The notes: generated by a model from the sequence alone, not told the origin. A DNA stretch of 64,000 nt from Heterohyrax brucei (GCA_028571685.1 CM053166.1:63264111-63328110), one strand, 5' to 3'; shown: positions 1-12,300, counted from the stretch's first letter. Made by a program: numbers and translations.

Positions 1-331
1 ACCCAGAAGTGTGGTCTTCTACTATAGTTTTACCTCTGCACATCCATTTTTCTTCCAATAACATCAGGGACTTTACATTGTGTTCTCTATCAGAGCAGTC
101 CTTGTGGTAGCCAGGCATTATATTGTTTCATGGGTCTCATTCTGATGTAGTCTCTGGATCATACGGTGCTTTCTGTCTTCTAGGCTGCTATTCTCTACAC
201 ATCTCTGCTGTTCTTTATTTTCCTCTGCTCCAGGTCAATTGGAACCAATTAATGCTACTTAGTTGACAGTTTGATAGCTTTTAAGGCCCGGGATGCCATT
301 CGCCCAAGTGGTATGCAGAACTTTTTCTTAG
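1..331 (-). mobile_element. L1-D, 3' UTR segment 1 (old L1, minus strand)
   Basis: The sequence matches, on the minus strand, the 3' UTR of the other L1 copies in the window (for example 2500-2890 and 36,400-36,740). Shared landmarks are the run around CAGCTTTTAAGACCC and the GATGCCA / GTATGCAGA block near 290-320. The element enters from before base 1. It breaks at about 331, where a plus-strand L1 fragment has inserted, and resumes at 2007. It is more diverged from the L1-A/B/C group than those are from one another, so it is an older subfamily. Confidence 0.75.
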
Positions 332-1800
332 AAATACCAAGGAATAAATCTAACTAAAGAAATAAGAGATCTTTACAAAGAGAACTACAAGACCTTACTA
401 CAAGAAACTGGGAGAGACTTACATAAATGGAGTAATCTGCCCTGCTCATGGATAGGAAGACTCAACATTGTGAAAATGTCTCTTTTACCCAAAGCAATCT
501 ACTTATATAATACAATCCCTATACAAATTCCAGTGACATTTTTTAATGAGATGGAGAAACAAATCATCAGCTTTGTTTGGAAAGGGAAGAAGCTCCGGAT
601 AAGTGAAGTACTACTGAAGAAAAACACACTGGGAGGCCTCTCACTACCTGACTTTAGAACCCATTACACTGTCACAGTTGTCAAAACAGCCTGATACTGG
701 TACAAAGAGAGACATATAGACCAATGGAACAGAGTAAAGACCTCAGAGATGCCACTATCCTCCTATGAACAGCTGATATTTGACAAAGGCCCTAAGATTT
801 TAAACTGGGGTAAGAACAGTCTCTTTAACAAGTGGACGTGGCAAAACTGGATATCCATCTGCAAAAAATTGAAACAAGACTCGTATCTCACACCTTATAC
901 AAAAATCAACTCAAATTGGATAAAAGACCTAAATATAAAATCTAAAATGATAAAGCTCATCCAAGATAAAATAGGGTCAACAATAGAAGTTTTAGTGTAC
1001 AATATAGGCAGACTTCAAAATCTGAGAAAGCACATTCATCAGAAGAGAAAATAAATAAATGGGAATTACTAAGAATCAAACACTTCTGCTCATCCAAAGA
1101 CTTCACCAAAAGAATTAAAAGACCACCTACAGAAAGAGAAAAAAATATTAGGCAACTCTATGTCAGACTGACGTTTGGTATCCATAATCTATAAAGTATT
1201 ACGAAATATCAACAAGAAAAGGATAAATAATCCAATTAGATGATGGGTGAAGGAAATGGACAGACATTTCTCTAAAGAGAATATCCTGACAGCTGAACGA
1301 CACATACAGAATTGCTCACAATTATTAGCTATTAAAGAAATACAAATCAAAACTACAATGAGATATCATCTCACCCCAATAAGGTTGGCCATGATCCAAT
1401 AAACACAAAACACTAAATGCTGGAGAGGCTGTGGAGAAGTTGGAACTCTCCTACACTGCTGGTGGGATTGCACAATGGTACAACCTCTTTAGAAAACAGT
1501 CTGGTGCTTCTTTGGAAGGCTGGAGATAGATACACCATTTGACCCTGTAATTCCACTGCTCGGTATTTATCCTTCAGAAACAAAAGTTGTCACACGAACA
1601 GACACATGTACACGAATGTTTGTTGCAGAGCAGTCCACAATAGCAAAAATTTGGAATCAACCTCGATGTCCATCAACAGATGAATGGATGAGCAAACTAT
1701 GGTACATACACTCAATGGAACACTATGCTATGATAAAAAACAACAACAAATTCAGAAAACATCTCATAACATGGTCTCATTTGAAGAGATTATACTGAGT
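332..1800 (+). pseudogene. L1 ORF2 C-terminal region, broken (L1-E)
   Basis: This encodes the part of L1 ORF2p downstream of the reverse transcriptase, up to the C-terminal end. The recognisable blocks lie in separate open stretches: 470-694 ([26 protein letters not shown]), 749-1054 ([21 protein letters not shown]) and 1616-1798 (WNQPRCPSTDEW, KLWYIHSMEHYAMIKNN). Stops and frameshifts separate them. A stop follows VVKTA at 694, where intact copies read AWYWY. Endonuclease and RT domains are absent through 5' truncation, so no functional product is expected. Confidence 0.85.
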
Positions 1801-2006
1801 GAAATCAATCAGTGCCAAAAGGACAAATTTTGTATGAGACCCCTGTTATGAAGACTTAACAAGAGAATTATCTGTAGAAGAAAATGACTGTGTTGGCTAC
1901 ATGGGTGTGTGGGGGCTGAGAGTTTATTATAGATGAGTTAATTGCTAGATGTTATAAATTTCATTCTTTTATTGTAATTAAAAAATAAATAAAAAAATAA
2001 AAAAAG
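332..2006 (+). mobile_element. L1-E, 5'-truncated L1 3' end, plus strand
   Basis: This is a plus-strand L1 fragment that starts inside ORF2 downstream of the reverse transcriptase core and ends in an A-rich tail at about 1975-2006. L1-D sequence flanks it on both sides (GCAGAAC...CTTAG before, TAGTTATGACAG after), so it inserted into L1-D. Its 3' UTR after the ORF2 end is only about 200 bp. That UTR is not recognisably the roughly 900-bp C/G-rich UTR of L1-A/B/C, which suggests another subfamily or a rearranged end. No exact target duplication was found. Confidence 0.8.
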
Positions 2007-2222
2007 TAGTTATGACAGTTAACTTAGATGTTCCCTGAAAATATGGTTACCAGATCCCCTGTCCCTGCTACTTTTTCCCTCAAAATGTTAGGTTGTATTT
2101 AGAAAACCTTTTAGCTTTTGCAGTAGTCCAGTTGTTCTAACCTCCCTCCCACTGTGTGCTGCCACTCCCTTCACCTAACCCAATTCCTATCTACTGTCTA
2201 ATCCATTAATACTCCCTCTCTG
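2007..2222 (-). mobile_element. L1-D, 3' UTR segment 2
   Basis: This continues the L1-D 3' UTR after the L1-E insertion. It aligns with 2890-3100 of L1-A: ATATGGTTACCAG against GCATAGTTCCCAG, then the CACTGTGTGCTG, TCACCTAACCCAA and CTATCTACTG blocks. It stops at the poly(T) of L1-A at 2223, and L1-D resumes at 9351. The L1-D copy lacks most of the C-rich tract seen in the younger copies at this point. Confidence 0.75.
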
Positions 2223-3094
2223 TTTTTTTTTTTTTTATTATGACTGAATGAAAATGTACATTCCCATATAAATTTGTATGCCCACCTACTACTCTCCTGG
2301 CCTGGTGACAACACACTCTTCCTCTCTGCTCCACATGTGTTCCATCCTTCTCGCCATCCACTCCCCTTTCTCCAGTAAGAGGTCAGCAGGATGATATCCT
2401 AGAGATGCATAGAACCATAAACTGAACCCAAGATACAGTCACCCTGCGTCACCAAGTCCAATCCGTTCCTGTCTGAAGAGTAGATCTTCATTATGATTTA
2501 TGGACAGGGGCAGCATCAGGGCCAGGCCCATGCTCCCAGGGGAGCCCCGAAGCCTCTGGACCATCAAATGTGGTGTTTTAGTGGATATCTCAGTGTGCAC
2601 CCCTTTTTATTCTTCTGTTGCCAGTGAGACTCAACTTAGCGAGCTCCGTCGCGGCTATCACTGGTGGTGGCTGGACACCACTGGTTCTTCCAGTCACGAG
2701 TTGATGTAGATACCCATTGATGTGGGTCTCTCTGTCTTCTGGGTTCTCTTTCCCCCATGTCGTTTTGGTCCTTGGTGACCATCCGTTTGTGCTATGTTGG
2801 GACTATTTGCGGTACCCTCAGATGGCAGCTTGACAGCTTTTAAGACCCTAGAAGCCACTCACCAACGTGGAATGCAGAGAGCCCTCTTAGCAAAACGCTA
2901 GTTGTGCCAATTGGCCTTGATTTCCTCTGAAAGCATAGTTCCCAGCCCCTGGCCCCACATACTGTGTCTTTGCAATATTGGGTTAAGATGAAAGGAGTAC
3001 TCAAGTTATGTTGAAGTGCACTTAATATTGTTCTTCTTTCTAATGTGTGCTGTCACTGATTTCACGCAACCAAATTTCTATCAACTAATCTAAA

Positions 3095-3135
3095 CCCTCC
3101 TCCCCTTGCCCTCCCTCCCACCCCTTCCTTGCAGC
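3095..3135 (-). other. G-rich polypurine tract in L1-A 3' UTR
   Basis: The plus strand is a run of C blocks (CCCTCC, CCCC, CCCTCCC, CCACCCC). The RNA-sense strand therefore has several G3-G4 runs a few bases apart, which could form a quadruplex. The tract recurs at the same place in L1-B (36,961-37,000), L1-C (60,238-60,270) and, sense-oriented, in L1-G (about 52,449-52,475). G-rich tracts in mammalian L1 3' UTRs are known; their folding here is inference. Confidence 0.6.
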
Positions 3136-3178
3136 CCTCAAACAGTCTTCTGTGCGTAAGTCTGTTGTTAAGTTCTTA

Positions 3179-6100
3179 TCATAGAGTTCTCATACAATAT
3201 TTGTCCTTTTGTCACTGGCTACTTTCACTCACCATAATATTCTCCAATTGAAACCAGGTTATGAGATGTTTCCTGAAATCATCATTGTTTTTTATCATTG
3301 AATAGTGTTCCATTGAGTATATATACCATAGTTTACCTATCCATTCCTCTGTTGTTGGGCATCTGGGTTGATTCCATCTTTTAGCTATTGCGGACTCAGC
3401 TGCAACAAATTTTCGTGTGCATGTATCAGTTGGTGTGAATGGCCTTGATTCTGTAGGATATAGTCCAAGCAGTGGAATTACTGGGTCAAATGGTGTGTCT
3501 GCATCCATTTTTTGAAGGGAGCACCAAAATGCTTTCCAAAGAGGTTGGACCATTTTGCAATCCCATTAACAGTGTAGGAGAGTTCCACTTTCTCCACAGC
3601 CTCTCCAGCATTTGTTGTTTTGTGTTTTTTGGATCATGGCCAACCTTGTTGGAGTGAGATGGTATCTCATTGTAGTTTTGATTTGAATTTCTTTCATAGC
3701 TAACGATCGTAAGCATGTCCACAAGTGTTTTTTGGCTGCCTGGATCTCCTCTTTAGAGAAGTGTCTGTCCATCTTATTTGCCCATCGCTTAATTGGATGA
3801 TTCATCTTTTTCTCGTTGATATTTTGTAGTACCTTATAGATTATGGAGATCAGGCATCGGTCTGACATACAGTTGCCAATTTTTTTTCCCATTCTGTAGG
3901 TAGCCTTTTAATTCTATTAATGAAGTCTTTGGATGAGCATAAGTGTTTAATTCTTAATAGTTTCCACTTATCTGTTTTCTCTTCTGCTGATTGTAGTTTG
4001 TTTGACAGATTTCAAAGTCTGTGTACATTGTGTATTAAAACTTCCATTGTTGTTCCTGCTTTTTCTTGGATGAGCTTCATCATTTTAGATTTGATATTTA
4101 GGTCTTTTATCCAGTTTGAGTTGGTTTTTGTATAAGGTGTAAGATATGGGTCTTGTTTCAATTTATTGCAGATGGATATCCAATTTTGCCAGTACCATCT
4201 GTTGAAGAGATTGTTTTCTCCCCAGTTTAATGTCTTAGGGCCTTCGTCATATATCAACTGTTCATAGGCAGAATATGTTATCTCTGGAGTCTCGATTCTG
4301 TTCTATTGATCTATCTGTCTTTTTTTTGCCAGTACCAGGCTTCTTTGACTACTGTGGCCATGTAATAGTTTCTAAAGTCAGGCAATGAAAGGCCTCCTAG
4401 TGTGTTCTTTTTCTTTAGTAGTACTTTACTTATCTGCAGCTTCTTCCCTTTCCAAACAGAACTGGTGATTTGTTTCTCCATCTCATTAAAAAATGATACT
4501 GCAACTTGTGTTGGGATTGCATTATATAAGTAGATTGCTTTCAGCAAAATAGGCATCTGCACAATGTTAAGTCCTCCTATTCATGAGCAGGGTAGGTTTC
4601 TCCATTTATGTAAGTCTCTTAGTTTCTCGTAGTAAGTGCTTGCAGTTCTCTTTGTAAAGGTCTGTTATTTCTCTGGTTAGATTAATTCCTAGGTACTTCA
4701 TCTTCTTAGAGGCTGTAGTAAGTGGTATTGACTTGATGATTTCTTCATTAACAGTCTCGTTGTTGGTACAGAGGAATCCTACTGATTTACTTATGTTTAT
4801 CTTGTATTCTGAGACTTTGATGAACTAGTCTATCAGTGTGAGTAGTTTCCTTATGGATTCTTTGGGATTCTCTGCATATATAATCATATCATCTGCAAAT
4901 AGGGAGATTTTCACTTCTTCTTTGTTGACGCAGATGTCCTTTATTTCTTGGTCTTGTCTAATTGCTCTGGCTAGAACTTCTAGTACAACGTTGAATAGGA
5001 GAGATGAGAGTGGGTGTCCTTGTCTAGTTCCTGTTCTCAAGGGAAACTGTTGCAGTCTCTCTCCATTCAGGATGACGTAGGCAGTTGGCTTTGTAGAAAT
5101 GACCCTTATTGCGTTGAGGAATTTGCTGTCTATGCCTGTTTTGCTCAGAGTTTTTTAGCATGAATGGGTGTTGAACTTTATTAAATGCCTTTTCTGCATC
5201 AACGGACAAAATCAGGTGATTCTTGTCTTTTGCAATGTTTATGTGGTTAATCACTTTAATTGTTTTTCTAATGTTGAACAAGCCTTGCATCCCTGGTATG
5301 AATCCAACTTGATCATGATGAATTATTTTCTTGATATGTTGATGTATTCTATCGGCAAGAGTTTTGTTGAAGGTTTTTGCATCTAGATTCATGAGTGCTA
5401 TCGGTCTGTAGTTCTGCTTTTTGGTTGGGTCTTTCCCTGGCTTTGGTATCAGGGTTATGCTGGCTTCGTAGAATGAATTTGGGAATATTCCATCCCTTTC
5501 TATACTGTGAAATAGTCTCAGTAGTATTGTGGTTAACTCTTCTCTAAAAGCTTAGTAGAATTCTGCAGTGAAGCCATCTGGGATCAGGCTTTTTTTGGTT
5601 GGCAGTTTTTTGATGACTTTTTCAATCTCTTCCTTTGTGATGGGCTTATTAAGCTGTTCTGCTTCACCTTGTAATAATTTGGGTAGGTGACATAAATCAA
5701 GAAATTTGTCCATTTTCTCTAGGTATTCAAATCTGTTAGAGTAGTCTATGGTAGTATTCTTTTGTGATATTTTTGATTTCTGATGTTGCGACCCCTCCCC
5801 TCTCATTTCTAATTGTGTTTGTTTCATTGCCTTTTTTTCTTTAGTAAGTTTAGCCAATGGTTTGTCAGTTTTGTTGATCTTTTAAAAAAAAACAGCTTTG
5901 GTCTTTCAATTTTTTCATTTGTTTTTCTATTCTCTAATTCGTTTAGTTCTGCTCTAATTTTTATGATCTGTTTTCTTCTGGTGCTTCAGGGGTTCCTCTG
6001 TTGTTCTCTGTCTGCTTGCTCAAGCTATACGGTTAGTTCTTTGAGTTGGTTTCTTTCTTCCTTCCAGACGTGTGCATTTATGGAGATAAACTGACTTCTG

Positions 6101-6989
6101 AGCATTGCTTTGGCTGTATCCCATAGGTTCTGGTAGGAAGTGTTTTCATTCTCATTGGAATCCGTGAATTTCTTTATTTCATCCTTGATTTCTTCTATAA
6201 CCCATGTTTTTTTAAGCAAGATATTGTTCAGTTTCCAAGAGTTCCACTTTTTATCTATGTTTTTTTCTGCTATTGATTTTGACTTTTATGGCTTTATGAT
6301 CTGAGAATATGCTTTGCGTTAATTCAGTGGTATGGATTTTGTTGAGAATTGCTTTAATTCCTAACACATGGTCTATTCTGGAGAAAGTTGCATGTGCACT
6401 GGAGAAGAAGGTGCAATTGTCTGCTGATGGATACAAAGTTCTGTATATGTTGATGAGATCTAGTTGGTTAATTGTGGCAATAAGGTCTTCTGTATCTTTA
6501 TTGAGCTTTTTTGTAGATGATCTGCCCAATATGGAGAGTGGAGTGTTGAACTCTCCCACTATTATTGTGGAGTGATCGATCTATCACCTTTTTGAGTGTC
6601 ATCACTGTTTCTTTGATGTATTTAGGTACTCTAATATTAGGTGCATAAATATTTAATGTAGTTAAGTCTTACTTGTGTACTGAACCTTTCAGCAATATGT
6701 AGTGTCCATCTTTGTCCACGATGGTTGATTTTACATTAAAATCGATTTCATCTGAGATTAGAATTGCCACACCTGCTCTTCATTGTGCATTGTCAGCTTA
6801 ATATATATTCTTCCATCCTTTAATTTTCAGTTTGTTCCTATCTTTAAGTCTAAGGTGAGTTTCTTGTAGGCAACACATGGACGGGTCAGGTCTTTTGATC
6901 CAAGATGTTGCTCGATGTCTCTTTACTGGAGCATTGAGTCCATTCACATTCACTGTAACTATTGATAGGTGTGTGTTCACTGCTGCCAT
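3179..6989 (-). pseudogene. L1 ORF2 (endonuclease-reverse transcriptase), disrupted, L1-A
   Basis: ORF2p nicks target DNA with an APE-type endonuclease and copies its RNA by target-primed reverse transcription. The start at 6989 reads MAAVNTHLSIVTVNVNGLN, the usual ORF2 N-terminus with the endonuclease VNGLN motif. The stretch CCLQETHLR follows (6798-6989), then later endonuclease with FFSSAHATFSRIDH (6251-6559). RT fragments lie at 5024-5392 ([19 protein letters not shown]) and 4825-5040 (RQGHPLS, FADDM with the two catalytic Asp codons at 4885-4899). The C-terminal piece is at 3212-3553 (WNQPRCPTTEEW). The length is near the usual 3.8 kb, but at least eight frame breaks make it inactive. 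Confidence 0.9.
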
Positions 6990-7410
6990 TGTGATATGTT
7001 TATTTTTGTGTTGATGTTTTCTCTGTTGTTCTTATTATCTGTTCTGGGACATTCTTTTTTGTGAGCTGATTTTTCACCTTTTTCAGGGTTGGTTTTGTGG
7101 TTGTTGAGACTTCTGTGTTACATTTCTTGATATGGTATGCTGCATCTTTGTTGTGCTTTATGGCTGCCCCTATGATCCCCTTTAATAAACTATGTATAAA
7201 CCCAATTTTAATTACCACCGGTCTTGTCAACTTCCTCTCCATCTGGAAGGACTATAACTAGGGTAGTACATCCCTATTTTTAATATGATGGCACCATATC
7301 TCTCATGATAATCACTACTTTATTTCTTTCAGTATTAAAGCTGTGGTTGAGTTTGGAGCCTTCTCTAACTGAGTAGGCTTCTGGATGATATGTCATTGTA
7401 AAATACAAAG

Positions 7411-8310
7411 TTAGCAGTTTTGTTCTTCTAAGCCAAAGCCAAGAATTTCTTTCAGTATTTCTTGTAGCTTTGGTTTGGTTTTTATGAAGTCTCTGAGTTT
7501 ATCTGGGAATGTCTTAATTTCATTTTCATATTTGAAAGATAGTTTTGCAGGATATATAATTCTTGGTTGGAAGTTCTTCTCCTTTAAGGCCACTGTCTTC
7601 ATGCCAGCATGGTTTCTGCTAAGAAATCTGATGAAAACCTACAGGGTTTCCCTCTGAATGTTAGGTTTGCTTTGAGTCTTGGTGCCTTTAAGAGTTTCTG
7701 CTTATATTTCATTTTGTTAAACTTGATTATAATGTCTTCCTTTTGAGATCTATATTCAGTGGTATTCGATATGCATCTTGGATATCTATATTCTCTTCCT
7801 TCATGATTTCTGGAAAGTTTTCTGTCAGCAGGCTCAGCAACCATACTCTGTGTTCTCAGGTGTCTCTTCCTGTTCAGTGACTCCAGTTAATCGAAGGTTG
7901 TTCCTCTTAACAGAGTCCCACATGCTTCTTAATCCTTCTTCATTTTTCTTGTTTGTTTTTCCTGATTTCTCCTCATAGATGCTGGAGTCAGTAGCACCAT
8001 CTTCCAAGTCAGAAAGCCTGTTTTCCACTTGTTCCATTCTGTTTTGTTGGTTTTGAACTGAAGTTTCTATGTCTTTGATTTTGTTCTTGATCTGTTGAAT
8101 TTCAGAGTACTGGTGTTCCATCAGATCAAACAGCTTGCTTCATTTTTCATTTTGCTCTGCTGCATTTTATATAAGGTCTAGAAGGGCTCTGTATATAATC
8201 CTTTTGTATTCATCTTCCTATAATTTCAGAAAAGTGTCTTCATCTGGAGTGCTCTTTGGTTGTTTCATTTGGGGGCCTTCTGAAGCCATGGGTGATTTCT
8301 TGTTTACCAT
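7411..8310 (-). pseudogene. L1 ORF1 (RNA-binding chaperone), disrupted, L1-A
   Basis: ORF1p trimerises and coats L1 RNA. The likely start is the ATG at 8310 (MVNKKSPMASEG), just inside the 5' UTR. A coiled-coil stretch follows at 7834-8121, with heptad-like IQQIKNKIKDIET and MEQVENRLSDLE. The RRM-like middle is at 7599-7844, and a C-terminal domain at 7411-7602 contains RIIYPAKLSF and TKPKLQEILKEIL. The length of about 300 codons is close to mammalian ORF1p. The parts lie in different frames, so it is a pseudogene. About 420 bp lie between its stop and the ORF2 start, including an open stretch at 7000-7242 of unknown meaning. Confidence 0.85.
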
Positions 8311-9350
8311 TTTCTCAAGGGTCTGTTGCTTTTTGCACTTCTTGGGAGTCAGTAAAGGCTGAGAGAGATACTGTCAGGATGGACTTTGGGTGTTTCTTTA
8401 GGCTGTCTTAAAAGGAGAAATAAAAGGTATCTGACCACTTCCCAAGTCAGTCAGGTTTTCAGGTGTAGAGGTCTCTCTACACCTCTATATCCAACCCCAG
8501 AAGATGCGAACTGGTTCAAAATACAGCAATGCTACTGGCCTGTTGGCTTCTGCTGACAGATCCCAGCCGTAGACAACACTGTGTAAACTACTGATTTTCC
8601 TTCAGAAAAGCACTCTCCTGTGGGCAGGCACTGGCTCCCAAGCTAAGAATTAAGTCCAGCTGCAGCCACCGTATCTAAGATGGTGCCATGTGCAAGGTCG
8701 CTGCTGGTTCCATACACACACCCTGTGGCAGAGGCGGAAAGAGGGGCCAAAGGTACCGAGATGCAGTGAGTCCTCAGTCTCTGTTGGTGGGCCCCTACCG
8801 TAGGTGACACTGTATAAACTACTGCTTTCCTGTCGGAGAAGCGCTGTCCTGTTTGCAGGCGTTGTCTCCCAGGCTAAGAATTAGGTCCAGCTAAAGTCTC
8901 CATGTCTACGATGGCGTCCCGCACAAGGGTACCACTGCTTCCATACTACACTGTGGCAGAGGAAGAAAGACAGGCCAAAAGTGGCGAGATGCACAGATTC
9001 CTAAGCCTGGCTCTCAGAATATGGTGATTTCGTCTGCCTATCCCACCAGCAGTGCATCTGAGCCTAGCTGCTAGGCAAGACCCAGCCCTGCTCACTGGCC
9101 AATACAGAGAAAAAAAAGTCAAAATGGTGAGCTACTTTCAGTCCATGAGAGCCAGGACTAGTGAGGAGTGGGAGTCAGCAAAAGAGAGGAGGTTTTTTGT
9201 TCAGTGATATGAAGTCCAGATTAACAGTCCTGTGCCGTGTCCTGGGGCTCACTAGGTGACCAGAAGACTCCGTTTGATTATCAGTTCAGGTCTTGGTTTC
9301 CAGAGGGATTTAGGGAGACATGTGCTTAGTCTGCCATTTTGACTCTGCCC
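8311..9350 (-). promoter_or_regulatory. L1-A 5' UTR / internal promoter with two tandem units
   Basis: This is the region upstream of ORF1 on the minus strand, where the L1 RNA polymerase II internal promoter lies in known elements. Two imperfect tandem units of about 220-240 bp are visible, 8540-8780 and 8781-9005. Each contains CTGTTGG, TGTAAACTACTG or TATAAACTACTG, CTAAGAATTA(A/G)GTCCAGCT and a (A/G)ATGG(T/C)G box. A GCCATTTTG block at 9333-9341 sits at the extreme 5' end, in the position where human L1 has its YY1 site. The arrangement recalls the monomer promoters of mouse L1, though the homology is not claimed. Confidence 0.6.
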
Positions 9351-12300
9351 AATATTTCTACTTTTGCAACTGATTAATTTCACTCGGCATAATATCTTCC
9401 AGATGACTCCATGCTATGAGAGTTTCCTAAGATCATCTTTATTCTTAATCATTGCATAGTATGCCATAGTTTGTTTATCCATTCACCTGTTGATGGATAC
9501 CTAGCCATCTTTTTCCCATTGTGGACAGTGCTACAATAAACATTCATGCACATGTATCTGTTCATGCAACAGCTGTTATTTCTCTAGGATATATTCCAAG
9601 GAATGGGATTGCTGCATTATAAGGTATTTCTATTTCTAGTTTTTTAAGAAAGTGCCAAATCAATTTCCAAAGTGGCTGTACCATTTTAAATTCCCACTGC
9701 CATGTAGAAGTGTTCCAATCTCTCACCAGCCTCTCCAACATGTATTATTTTGTGTTTTTTGGATTAATGCCAACCTCGTTGGTGTGAGATGCTATCTCAT
9801 TGTAGTTTTGATATGGATTTCTCTAATTTCACCAATGATTATGAGCATTTCCTCATATATCTGTTAGTATCCTGGATGTCTTCTTTGGTGAAGTGCCTCT
9901 ACATATCCTTTGCACATACTTTTCTTCTGTTTAGCATAGAAGAAAATAATCTTTGATAGTTACAAGGTTTGGGAGGGAGGGAGAGGGGTATCAATAGATT
10001 ACACAGTAGATATGAATTGGGTTAGGTGAAGAGAGTGACAGCACACAGAAGAAGGGAGGTTAGCACAACTGGACTACAGCAAAACCTAAAAGGTTTTCTA
10101 AATGCTGTTATTTGACCTCTTTCTTCTTGAAGTTTTGCAGTGCAGCCTTTCGGATTCACGGTAGCCAAAAATTCTTTCCCAGTCTGTAGGTTGACTTTCC
10201 TCTTTTGATGAGGTTTCACGATGAGCATTTAAGTATTTGCTCTTTAGGAATTCCCAGTTATTTATTTTATCTTCTGTTGTTTGTGCATCATTAGTAATAT
10301 TTTGTTGTCTGTTTATGCTACATATTAGGGATCTCAGCATTGTTCCTATTTTTCGTCCATAATCTTTATTGTTTTAGATTTCAGATTTAGATCTTTTATC
10401 CATTCTGAGTTAGTTTTTGTGCATGGTGTGAAATATCGGTCTTTTTTCATTTATCTGCAGATGGGTATCCAGTTATGCCGACACCATTTGTAAAGATATT
10501 GTCAATTCCTCAGTTTACAGACTTGGGAACTTTGTCAAATATCAGCTGCTCATAGGTGGATGACATTATATCTGGAATATCAAATCTATTCCATTGATCC
10601 ATATATTTGTTTTTGTACCAGTAATTCCATGGCAGTGTAATAGGTTCTAAAGTCAGGTAGTGTGAGATCTCCCACTTTGTTGTTCTTCTTCAGTAATGCC
10701 TTAGTTATCTATGGCTTCTTTCCTTTCCATATGAAATTGGTGATTTGTTTCTCCATCTCATTAAAAAATGCCATTGGTATTGCATTGTATCTATAGATTG
10801 CTTTGGGTATAATAGACTAGACATTTTCATGATGTTAGGTCTTCCTAGCCATGAGCAAGGTAGGTTTCTCCACTTACATAGTTCTCTTTTGGTTTCTTGC
10901 AGTCAAGTCTTATAATTTTCTTTGTATAGGTCTTTTACGTTTCTATATTCATTCCTGGGTACTTTATCTTCTTGTGAGCTATTGAAAATGGTATTGATTT
11001 GGTGAGTTCCTCTTTAGAGGTCTCTTTTTTGGTATAAATGAATCCAACTGATTTATGTATGTTTATCTTGCATCCTGATACTTTGCTGAACTCCTCTATT
11101 ATTTCCAGTAGTTTCTTTAGAGGATTCTTTAGGATATTCTTTGTATAAGATCATATCATCTGTAAATACAGATGCCTTTATTTCTTCCTTACCAATTTGG
11201 ATGCCCTTTATTTCTTTATCTTCCCTGATTGCTCTGGCTAGAACCTCCAGGACAATATTGCATAAGAGTAGTAACAATACTTGGCCTGGCCAGTAACAAT
11301 AGTCATCCACGACTGGTTCCTGTTCTCCACAGGAATGCTTTCAGAATCCCTCCATTTAGCATGATGTTTGTTGTTGGCTTTGCATTGATGCTCCTTATTG
11401 TGTTGAGGAATTTTCCTTCTGTTCCTATTTTGCTGACAGTTTTTAACATGCATGAATGTTGGACTTTGTTGAATGCCTTTTCTTCATCAATTGATAAAAT
11501 CCAGTGGTTCTTCTTGTCTTTCACTTATGAAGTTGATTACAGCGATTCTTTTTCTACTGTTGAACCATCCATGCATCCCTAGTATGACTCTCACTTTATC
11601 ATGGTGATTTTTTTTAATATGTTGTTGAATTCTATTGGCTAGAATTTTTTGAAAATTTTTGCTGCTAAGTTCATTAGAAATATTGATTGTAATTTTCCTT
11701 TTTTTTGGGCTGTCTTTACCTGATTTTAGTACCATGGTTATGCTGGCTTCATAGAATGAATTTAAGAGTATCCCATTCTTTCCTATACCCTGGAATACTT
11801 TTAGTAATAGTAGTGTTAAGTCTTCTCTAAAAGTTTGGTAGAATTCTCCAGTGAAGCTTTCCAGATCAGGCTTTTTTCAGCTGGGATTTTTAAATTATCT
11901 TTTCAATCTCTTCTTTTGAATGGGTTTGTTTTGTTGTTCTACTTCTGTTTGTGCTAGTTTTGGAAGGTGATGTGTTTCTAGAATTGGTCCATTTCCTCTA
12001 GGTTTTCAAATTTATTAGAGTACTTTTTTCATATTATTTTGTTATGATTCTTTTAATTTCAGTTGTGCTATCACCCATCTCATTTCTTATTCAAGTTATT
12101 TGCTTCCTCTCCCATTTTTCTTTTATGGCTTTCAGCAAGGGCTTATTGATCTTTTTGATCTAAGGAAAAAAAAAACAGCTTTTGGTCTTGTTAACTCTTT
12201 CAATCATTTTTTTGTTCTCCAATTCTTTTGATGCTCTCTTAGATGTAGAGTTAATTCTTTGATATAGGCTCTTCCTTCTTTTTGGATGTGTTAATTTATT

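Larger units (their letters stand above)
2223..9350 (-). mobile_element. L1-A, full-length L1 retrotransposon, minus strand
   Basis: The copy is a complete-length LINE-1 of about 7.1 kb. On the plus strand the order is poly(T) 2223-2236, 3' UTR to about 3178, ORF2, a short spacer, ORF1, then a 5' UTR of about 1 kb that ends at GACTCTGCCC (9341-9350). Read on the minus strand, the 5' end is GGGCAGAGTCAAAATGGC, which matches the 5' end of L1-B. It is inserted in L1-D, which continues on both sides. Both reading frames carry stops and frameshifts, so it is not expected to be mobile now. A clear target duplication is not visible; AATACTCC and AATATTTC flank it only weakly. Confidence 0.9.

Noticed and set aside
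7000-7242. A third L1 protein (80-codon frame between ORF1 and ORF2)
   Set aside because: A similar frame exists in L1-B (40,823-41,089). It is short, overlaps the ORF2 start and is absent as an intact frame in L1-D. The evidence is too weak to call coding.
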